Positions 57,875 through 64,000 of a DNA stretch of 64,000 nt are shown piece after piece. The notes beneath the pieces were generated by a model. The model was not told the origin of the DNA. It worked only from the letters and a program-made list of their open reading frames with translations, and did not search any database. The stretch comes from DATBRG01 sp036560445. GTDB taxonomy: Bacteria; Pseudomonadota; Gammaproteobacteria; Burkholderiales; Methylophilaceae. Made by a program: the position numbers and the translations under genes. The stretch's first letter is position 1, and each line of letters starts with the position of its first letter. The stretch lies in the NCBI GenBank assembly GCA_036560445.1, contig DATBRG010000004.1, forward strand, positions 1 to 64,000, read 5' to 3'.

Positions 57875-60340
57875 TCAACGGTCAAGATCTAGCTCTACCG
57901 TTTTAAGCTCTGCCTCAAACTCCGCAATGGGTACTGGCTTGCCGAACAGGAAGCCTTGGCATACTGGACAGCCATGTTTTTCCAGAAACTCTCGCTGCGC
58001 TTCTGTTTCAACACCCTCTGCGATAACTTCCATACCTAAATTGTTTGCCATCCCGATGATGGTCTGCACGATAACGGCATCGCTTTGTTTAACACCGATG
58101 TTGTGAACAAAGGACTGGTCGATTTTCAATTGATCAAGAGGTAGTCGCGTAAGATAGGAAAGTGATGAATACCCCGTCCCGAAATCATCCATTGAGAAAC
58201 GTACCCCGATGGATTTGAGGGCATGCATTTTGTCGATAGCTTCATCTATATTGTCTAGCACCAAGCTCTCTGTGAGCTCGAGGTCTAACCTGTCAGGATC
58301 AACCCGGTACCTGAGCAATGTTTCGCGAACAGAATCGACAAAATTCTTCTGGTGAAACTGACGTGCACTGACATTGATGGCAAGCCTCAAATAGCGGGTG
58401 TTTTTATCACTCTCCCAATCTTTTAATTGGGCGCAGGCAGTTTCGAGTACCCACTGACCGATTGGAATTATCAACCCGGTCTCTTCTGCCAATGGGATGA
58501 ACTCTATAGGAGCAATTAGGCCGCGCTCTGGATGTAACCAGCGCAGCAATACCTCGGCCGCAAGAATATGGCCATTGTGATACACCTGCATTTGATAATA
58601 GAGCTGAAATTGATTTTCGGCCAAAGCACGGCGCAAATCTCTTTCGAGTAGCGTCCGTATTTCCAGTAATTCCTGCATGGCAGGATCATAGAAACGTAGG
58701 GTATTTCGTCCAGCAGCCTTGGCCTGGTACATAGCAGTATCGGAGCGTTTAAGAAGCTCATCTACCGACACTTCTTGTTTGCGGAAAAGGCTAATGCCGA
58801 TACTGGCAGAACTATGATGTTCATAACCATCTAGCCAAAAAGGCTGACTAAGAGAGTAAAGGATTTTTTCGCCTACCACTTCACTCATAGCGGCTGCTTC
58901 CTGAGCGTTGGTGCTGAGTTTCTCAAGTAATACGACGAACTCATCACCGCCGAGTCGCGCTACCGTGTCAATTTCACGAATAGAAGCTTGGAGTCGACTC
59001 GCAACTTCAACCAATAGAAGGTCGCCAAAATTATGGCCCTTTGTGTCATTGAGAATCTTGAAATTGTCGATGTCAACGAAAAGCAAAGCGTAATGATTTG
59101 GATAACGTGCACTAGCGGCATATGTATGTTGAAGTCGATCTCGTAGCAAAACACGGTTGGGCAGGCTAGTCAGGGAGTCATAAAACGCTAGATGTTCTAT
59201 TTTTTCTTCTGCTGCTTTGGATTTAGTAACGTCGAAGAAAGACCCGACGTAATGAGTAATTTTCCCATCGGCGTCAGATACCGCAGAAATGTTAAGCCAT
59301 TCAGGGTAAACATCGCCATTTTTGCGCCGGTTCCAGATTTCTCCATGCCAGTAGGAATCTGTTTTAAGTGACTTCCACATATTCTTAAAGAATTCGGCAT
59401 CGTGTTGCCCAGAACTGAGGACTGCTGGCGTCTTACCAATAACTTCATCCGGCATATACCCTGTGATTTTTGTGAAAGAGCTGTTGACTCGCAGAATGAT
59501 CTGGTTAGCGTCGGTGACCATCATGCCTTCCTGGGCTTCAAAGGCAGTGGCGGCAATTCTTAGCTCATGTTCTGCCAATTTTCTTTCGGCGACATCAACG
59601 CCAATCCCGACCAGGCATTGCAGTCCGTTATATATTACTTTTCTGCCTGTAAAAAAATAAGGTGTTAATTTGCCACTCTTGGCCACAAAAGAGGCTTCGA
59701 CTGTGGAATCCCCTTTCTCGAATACCATTCCAATTCTCTGCGCAACAAGCTGCTTCTCACCATCCAGAAAAAAATCTAATGGGTGCATCCTCGCAATTTC
59801 TTCATCTGAGTATCCAGAGATGATTCCGAAATTCCGGTTCCACCGCAAAAATTTCCCTTGATCATTGAAGAAATAGAAAATTCCAGGCAGGCTCTCAATC
59901 ATCGTATCTGAAAAGAGTTTTTCGTTTCCGGCGATTATTTCCGCCTCTCGTCTAGCGGTATATTCGGCTTTTTCCTTCAATGCTCGGCGCACCGCCACAC
60001 CAAGTCGCTGCAACCCTTGTTTGAGCACGTAATCGTTGGCGCCTGCTTTCAAACACTCCACGGCACCTTCCTCCCCAATCGTGCCAGAAATAATTATTAT
60101 CGGTGTCTCGGATCGTTTTCTGCGAGCATACTTCAAGGCCGACATGCCATCGTAGTCTGGAAGATTGAAGTCCAGCAGTACGAGATCATAAATTTCTTGG
60201 TTAAATTTGGATTCGAAAGCTTTTTTACCTGTTACCAAAGTAACGTCACAGTCCAAGCCTTCAGATTGCAGTTTGTGTTTAATCAACTCGGCATCTAGCA
60301 GATCATCTTCTAGGTATAGGATACGAAGCAGATCATTCAT
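57875..60340 (-). CDS. Response regulator with PAS-PAS-GGDEF-EAL (cyclic-di-GMP turnover)
   Basis: 821 residues. A receiver domain (LRILYLEDDLLDAELIKHKL, phospho-Asp in LVLLDFNLPDYDGM) comes first, then PAS 1 (about 145-260), PAS 2 (about 265-385, AFEAQEGMMVTDANQIILRV), and GGDEF (RLGGDEF with I-site REID). The EAL domain has EVLLRW in place of EALLRW, then LAEETGLI, DDFGTGYSSLSYL and EGVETEAQREFL. Both catalytic domains look intact, so it could act as cyclase, phosphodiesterase or both. A receiver-domain remnant lies just upstream. Confidence 0.93.
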   Translation of the reverse strand: MNDLLRILYLEDDLLDAELIKHKLQSEGLDCDVTLVTGKKAFESKFNQEIYDLVLLDFNLPDYDGMSALKYARRKRSETPIIIISGTIGEEGAVECLKAGANDYVLKQGLQRLGVAVRRALKEKAEYTARREAEIIAGNEKLFSDTMIESLPGIFYFFNDQGKFLRWNRNFGIISGYSDEEIARMHPLDFFLDGEKQLVAQRIGMVFEKGDSTVEASFVAKSGKLTPYFFTGRKVIYNGLQCLVGIGVDVAERKLAEHELRIAATAFEAQEGMMVTDANQIILRVNSSFTKITGYMPDEVIGKTPAVLSSGQHDAEFFKNMWKSLKTDSYWHGEIWNRRKNGDVYPEWLNISAVSDADGKITHYVGSFFDVTKSKAAEEKIEHLAFYDSLTSLPNRVLLRDRLQHTYAASARYPNHYALLFVDIDNFKILNDTKGHNFGDLLLVEVASRLQASIREIDTVARLGGDEFVVLLEKLSTNAQEAAAMSEVVGEKILYSLSQPFWLDGYEHHSSASIGISLFRKQEVSVDELLKRSDTAMYQAKAAGRNTLRFYDPAMQELLEIRTLLERDLRRALAENQFQLYYQMQVYHNGHILAAEVLLRWLHPERGLIAPIEFIPLAEETGLIIPIGQWVLETACAQLKDWESDKNTRYLRLAINVSARQFHQKNFVDSVRETLLRYRVDPDRLDLELTESLVLDNIDEAIDKMHALKSIGVRFSMDDFGTGYSSLSYLTRLPLDQLKIDQSFVHNIGVKQSDAVIVQTIIGMANNLGMEVIAEGVETEAQREFLEKHGCPVCQGFLFGKPVPIAEFEAELKTVELDLDR

Positions 60341-60377
60341 GATAGAAGTTGTTTTGAATTACATTTAGAAAGGAATT

Positions 60378-60593
60378 CTAAGACAAGGGCTCGTAGATAA
60401 TAGCCCGGAAGAGTCCCAGTTTTTTGACCCGTAAGACGAAGTTATTGAATTTAATCGACTTGACTATATAAGCATTGGAACCGAGTTCATAGACTTTCAT
60501 AACACTCTCCTGCTCACGTAAATCGGGTAAATGTTTAGCGACTAAGCATGCATGGAATGCTACTAAAGAAACTTTTCCGGGGCACAGAGTCAT
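60378..60593 (-). pseudogene. C-terminal remnant of a CheY-like response regulator
   Basis: The end of this frame, VMKVYELGSNAYIVKSIKFN followed by FVLRVKKLGLFRAIIYEP, closely resembles the last 40 residues of stand-alone receivers (YELGANSYIVKPVDFxxFVxxVxxLGLYWLLxNEP). The catalytic Asp region is absent and the upstream sequence has no receiver features. The invariant Lys-Pro is Lys-Ser. It probably was the partner gene in a two-gene receiver unit with the next gene. A run of degraded non-coding sequence follows to 60747. Confidence 0.6.
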
Positions 60594-60747
60594 TGCCGTG
60601 ACGCTTAATTCTTATTGCTCTTAGGTGGTTATATACCTACTAGGTTTTTGGAGTCACTATCAATAATGATAGTTCACTGTGAACAACTTTATAGCACTCA
60701 TGAGGGTATCACGCCTGAAGAGGCCAAAATAGCATTGGGCAGTTAAG

Positions 60748-61593
60748 CTAAGTTGGCCCGACTTGATTTCTATTCGTACCGGCTGAATTAACATAATAAG
60801 TAGATTTCCTTACCGGTTTTCTGAAGTTCGTCAGAAACAGTTCTGTTGCCATTGCCAAGTGAAGTTTCGCTCTTTCTGGACGCATACGCACAAATGCCAG
60901 AAGTGCTCTTGCCAGCCGGGGAATTATATATTTCGGTCCGCGTAATTCTGGATGAGTGAAGTAGGCCATTGAGATGTACTCATTCAGAGTTTTCAGTTCA
61001 TTCACATTGGGGTTCAAGTACTTCACATTTACCGAGTGAAAACTAAAAAAAGATGCATCATGACTACGGAGATAATAGGCAGCCCACTCCTGATCCTCTG
61101 CGGAAAAAACGTCTTCCCGAAACGGTCGTTTCACAATGTACTGTTTTTTCAAAAATGCGCAAGAGTTGGACAAGCCAAGCAATAGCGAAAAATTTCTTTT
61201 ATCCACCCGGGTAATCCCGTAGGTTTTCCCGTAATCGCCGCCCTGATTAAAGCAGCACCCCAGGCAGCGATCTCCGCCCTCCGATATATAGTTGATGCCA
61301 TATGAAATGAGGTACGGATCGGTCAATACAACGTGTGAGCTAATGATAAGGACATACTCGGTCTCGCAAGCATCCACCCCGATGTTGATGGCCTTCGAAT
61401 AATTGAATGGCTCTTTGGGATAGTCGATGACCTGATCGAAAATGTCATCGAGTGCCAATCTTTGCTCCACGCAGGAGTTGGAATCCACTGCGATTATTTT
61501 CTCTGGCGGAACAGCTTGCGCACGCAGGCTGGCGACAACCTCCGCCACCAGTGGAAAACTGTTGTAAGTTCGAATTAACGCAGTATATTTCAT
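60748..61593 (-). CDS. Family 2 glycosyltransferase
   Basis: 281 residues. The GT-A start KYTALIRTYNSFPLVAEVVA, PPEKIIAVDSNSC and YPKEPFNYSKAINIGVDACE identify a GT2 fold. The metal-binding DXD-like site is replaced by SSHVVLTDPYLI. EDVFSAEDQEWAAYYLRSHD is the typical acceptor-side motif. It is likely to add a sugar in surface-polysaccharide synthesis; donor unknown. It starts only about 30 bp from the divergent acyltransferase. Confidence 0.85.
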   Translation of the reverse strand: MKYTALIRTYNSFPLVAEVVASLRAQAVPPEKIIAVDSNSCVEQRLALDDIFDQVIDYPKEPFNYSKAINIGVDACETEYVLIISSHVVLTDPYLISYGINYISEGGDRCLGCCFNQGGDYGKTYGITRVDKRNFSLLLGLSNSCAFLKKQYIVKRPFREDVFSAEDQEWAAYYLRSHDASFFSFHSVNVKYLNPNVNELKTLNEYISMAYFTHPELRGPKYIIPRLARALLAFVRMRPERAKLHLAMATELFLTNFRKPVRKSTYYVNSAGTNRNQVGPT

Positions 61594-61622
61594 ATATTCC
61601 GGTCAACTTTTTGCCAAATTGC

Positions 61623-62252
61623 ATGCTTATGGAAAACTTTTTGAATATCAGCCCCCAACGGAACATATGGTCTCGGGCCCAATCCGCTCTTCTTGCTTTC
61701 AGAAAAAGGACCCGTTGTATTTCCGTCTTCCCTAATGTGAGCGTTTTCGCCGCACCATCTTCCGCAGCCTCGGGGGAGGGTAAGCTTGAATTGGGGTGTA
61801 AGTGGGAGGGGCTGAGGTATTTCCCTTCGGAGTTCAAACTGGCCGAGAATTCGAGCATTGCGGTGGAGGGCCATTTTTATATCCTGACCGGCTGCCATTT
61901 GGCAATTAATGAAGGGGCGGCGCTCACCCTGGGCAGCGGCTACATCAACAACAATGCCACCATCGACTGCTTTTCCTCCATCACAATTGGTCATGGGGTC
62001 GCCATCTCGAGCGGGGTCACCATCCGCGATAGCGATAACCACTCGATCAATGGCAACGCCGTCATCTCGGCGCCTATCGTCATAGAAGATCACGTATGGA
62101 TCGGGTTGAACGCCACTATTCTCAAAGGCGTTCGCGTCGGAAGTGGCTCTGTCATCGCGGCCGGTGCGGTGGTCGCCTCGGATGTCCCCAAAAATTCGCT
62201 GGTAGGCGGCGTCCCTGCTAAGATAATCAAACAAGATATCGTGTGGGAATAA
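61623..62252 (+). CDS. Left-handed beta-helix acyltransferase (hexapeptide repeat)
   Basis: About 209 residues. Hexapeptide repeats run from about residue 85 to the C-terminus: TIDCFSSITIGHGVAISSGV, APIVIEDHVWIGLNATILKG, VRVGSGSVIAAGAVVASDVP, then KNSLVGGVPAKIIK, the common ending of sugar O-acetyltransferases of the WbbJ/NodL class. The catalytic His is probably in DSDNHSI. The open frame starts at 61452, but that part overlaps the GT2 gene antiparallel and has no domain features, so I start at 61623 (61629 possible). Probable role: O-acetylation of a polysaccharide. Confidence 0.82.
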   Translation: MLMENFLNISPQRNIWSRAQSALLAFRKRTRCISVFPNVSVFAAPSSAASGEGKLELGCKWEGLRYFPSEFKLAENSSIAVEGHFYILTGCHLAINEGAALTLGSGYINNNATIDCFSSITIGHGVAISSGVTIRDSDNHSINGNAVISAPIVIEDHVWIGLNATILKGVRVGSGSVIAAGAVVASDVPKNSLVGGVPAKIIKQDIVWE

Positions 62253-62274
62253 CATCTGACTTAAGACATCGGAC

Positions 62275-64000
62275 TTAACTTGGAAAACTTGCCTTTGAGA
62301 CCGAATGGCTGGATGACATTGCCTTGAATTGCACGTTCCCCCCCACCAATTCTTCATATGTCCCCTGGTCGATGACCCTGCCTTTGTCTATGAAATAAAT
62401 AATGTCGCATTGCTGAATGGTGGTGAAGCGATGGGCAACCAGGATGATAGTCTTCTTGCCTGAGAAGTCGTTAATGGCCTCCATAATGGATTTCTCCGTA
62501 ATGCCATCCAAGGCACTGGTTGCCTCATCGAACACCAGGATTTCGGGATTATGGTAAAGCGATCTTGCGATCCCCACCCGCTGGCGTTGCCCGCCAGAAA
62601 GCTGCACCCCACGCTCGCCAACCCGGGTTTCAATCCCATCCGGGAGTTCAGAAATAAACTCATCCATATGCGCACGCGCGAGCACCTCGCGAACGCGGCT
62701 GGTATCGATGCTATCCAAGGGAATACCGAAAGCGACATTCTCTCTGATGCTTGCATCCGAAAGAAAAATGCTCTGCGATACCAAGCCGATCTTGTTTTGC
62801 CAGGAACGAATATTGCGGCGTGTTAACGGAACACCATCAATCAGTACTTTTCCCTCATCGGGAGATAGAAGACCAATAACTATATCCACCAAAGTGGATT
62901 TCCCCGAACCGGTAGCACCCACAAAACCGACGGATTTATTCGCCGGAATCTCCAGGCTGAGGGAATTCAGTGCTGGCTGAGATTTTCCGGGATAGGTAAA
63001 GGTAACGTCTCGTAGCATGATGTTTTGTGTCAACGCAGGGATTGGTACAGCCGCACCCGCGCTTTTCCCAGATGCATCCACCTCGCTATCAAAATAAAGG
63101 CTGCTTTTCAGGTCTTCCTTTATTGCATCAAATGCAGATGACGAGCCTTTGATCGTAGCAACAGCGTGATATATCTGCTGAAGAGCAGGCAGCACCTTGA
63201 ACCCCGCCAGAGCGTATAAGGCAAGCAGCGGCAATACGGAGGTCAGGTCGCCATGGTAGTTTTTTGTCAGGTACAGAAACAGCAATATCACCGAGCTGAA
63301 GGCAACCAAATCCATGAAATACTTGGGAGCCATCGCCAATGCATCATTTGTGCTCAGGCTCACAGAAAGCGTATCGCCGCTGGCTTCAAACCTGTTAACG
63401 AAAACGGCCTGCCGTCCTAATAGCAGTACGTCCTTGATACCGCCAAAACCTTCGGACATGAGCTTGTATCGCCTGGTAGCAATTTCTGAAATCTTTTTGC
63501 CATTCACCATCAATCGCTGCCGAACCATCCTGTATAAAATGACATATCCGCAGCCAAAAATGGCAAGCGCCATTAAAACTACAAATGGATTGAGTATGGT
63601 CAGCCCCAGGATCATGAAAAAGGTCAATATGACTTTTGTATTGATCTGCATCAGCGGATAAATGACCTGGGAAGACACCACGTAGGCGTCAGAGGCAATT
63701 CTCTTGGTCAGCTCCGCACTGCTCCCCCACGAGTGAAACAACCAAGGCTGGTGCATGTAATATTGAAAGAGCCTATCCGCCATTTCTTGGCCGACTCTCG
63801 CGGAAAATAGAGCTGCACGCCAAACAGTCAACATCGAAATCAGTGCAGTCAGAACCAGCACGACCAGAGCAATAACGCCAACGAGATAAATAAACTCCCC
63901 GCGATCGCCCACGCCACTGATTTGATAGATTTTGCCGATTAAATTAGCACGATTCAGGATGTTCGGGTCGGCGACAACTGCCATGAAAATACCGATTGCA
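62275..64000 (-). CDS. ABC transporter, fused permease-ATPase (flippase-like), N-terminus beyond the window
   Basis: At least 575 residues. The permease half has five or so helices (FIYLVGVIALVVLVLTALIS, VILTFFMILGLTILNPFVVL), and the nucleotide-binding half shows Walker A VGATGSGKST, signature LSGGQRQRVGIARSL, Walker B ILVFDEATSAL and H-loop VAHR. The frame stays open through 64000 (IGIF before MAVVADP), so the usable Met at 63984 is internal and the first helix is missing. It resembles PglK-type lipid-linked oligosaccharide flippases. With the neighbouring GT2 and acyltransferase it suggests a polysaccharide locus that continues to the right. Confidence 0.9.
   Translation of the reverse strand, partial: AIGIFMAVVADPNILNRANLIGKIYQISGVGDRGEFIYLVGVIALVVLVLTALISMLTVWRAALFSARVGQEMADRLFQYYMHQPWLFHSWGSSAELTKRIASDAYVVSSQVIYPLMQINTKVILTFFMILGLTILNPFVVLMALAIFGCGYVILYRMVRQRLMVNGKKISEIATRRYKLMSEGFGGIKDVLLLGRQAVFVNRFEASGDTLSVSLSTNDALAMAPKYFMDLVAFSSVILLFLYLTKNYHGDLTSVLPLLALYALAGFKVLPALQQIYHAVATIKGSSSAFDAIKEDLKSSLYFDSEVDASGKSAGAAVPIPALTQNIMLRDVTFTYPGKSQPALNSLSLEIPANKSVGFVGATGSGKSTLVDIVIGLLSPDEGKVLIDGVPLTRRNIRSWQNKIGLVSQSIFLSDASIRENVAFGIPLDSIDTSRVREVLARAHMDEFISELPDGIETRVGERGVQLSGGQRQRVGIARSLYHNPEILVFDEATSALDGITEKSIMEAINDFSGKKTIILVAHRFTTIQQCDIIYFIDKGRVIDQGTYEELVGGNVQFKAMSSSHSVSKASFPS

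Noticed and set aside
60668..60748. Short plus-strand frame MIVHCEQLYSTHEG ending in EEAKIALGS
   Set aside because: Too short, no clear ribosome-binding site, no recognised family. Kept only as a possible remnant under the decayed-receiver finding.
61452..61622. Extended N-terminus of the acyltransferase from ATG 61452
   Set aside because: This part lies antiparallel over the start of the glycosyltransferase gene and has no domain similarity.

Overview
The window looks like chromosomal DNA of a betaproteobacterial methylotroph, most likely of the family Methylophilaceae (Methylotenera/Methylophilus/Methylobacillus group). The grounds are a XoxF-type PQQ methanol dehydrogenase, a formaldehyde-activating-enzyme homologue, the betaproteobacterial form of glutamate-cysteine ligase, a split B12-dependent ribonucleotide reductase and B12-dependent methionine synthase. 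Genus and species are inference. All assignments come from reading translated sequence; no search was run.

Layout. 1-5.3 kb (minus strand): 5'-proximal part of metH (runs off the left edge), a VIT1/CCC1-type transporter with a ferritin-like front, comM and ubiK. 5.3-8.6 kb: a nitrogen-responsive block. A TorF-like porin, glnK and amtB lie behind a near-consensus sigma-54 promoter and an NtrC-type palindrome. After the amtB terminator comes a second, perfect NtrC palindrome plus sigma-54 promoter that drives no protein, only about 115 nt ending at an intrinsic terminator: a candidate nitrogen-regulated small RNA. 8.7-12.9 kb: gshA-gshB-apbE-NusG_II-Gx transporter. 12.9-23.9 kb (minus): a type IV minor-pilin operon pilE-fimT-pilV-pilW-pilX-pilY1 plus a TonB-like gene, with a 2384-residue PilY1. 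24-31 kb: lptM-lysA, a small secreted protein, purU, a GyrI-like protein, a CobD/CbiB-family protein, ispH, doxX, a lipoprotein, a GNAT enzyme and a Fae paralogue lacking the catalytic histidine.

31-44 kb (minus): half a tRNA-Pro, AmmeMemoRadiSam genes (amrS and a MEMO1-AMMECR1 fusion), xoxF directly behind mutY and an AsmA gene, exoD, uppP, a pseudouridine synthase, and thiC under a TPP riboswitch with an unusually elaborate expression platform. 44-49 kb: a pcm-like methyltransferase, tolC, an isochorismatase-like hydrolase, an unknown membrane protein and waaA. 49-52 kb: nrdJa-nrdJb behind an NrdR-like box. 52-64 kb is more accessory: an AT-rich orphan membrane/TPR gene, a truncated frameshifted merR, an AEC transporter, two cyclic-di-GMP enzymes, a tiny membrane protein, a phosphoesterase, a response-regulator remnant, and the start of a polysaccharide locus (glycosyltransferase, acyltransferase, ABC flippase-like transporter running off the right edge).

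Main result. The 8.40-8.63 kb unit (terminator, NtrC palindrome, sigma-54 promoter, folded ~115-nt RNA, terminator) is the best candidate for something undescribed. Its unpaired CU-rich segment is an anti-Shine-Dalgarno sequence, and 13 consecutive bases of it are exactly complementary to the ribosome-binding site and start codon of pilE at 23.88 kb. This suggests, but does not prove, that nitrogen limitation represses type IV pilus synthesis through an RNA.
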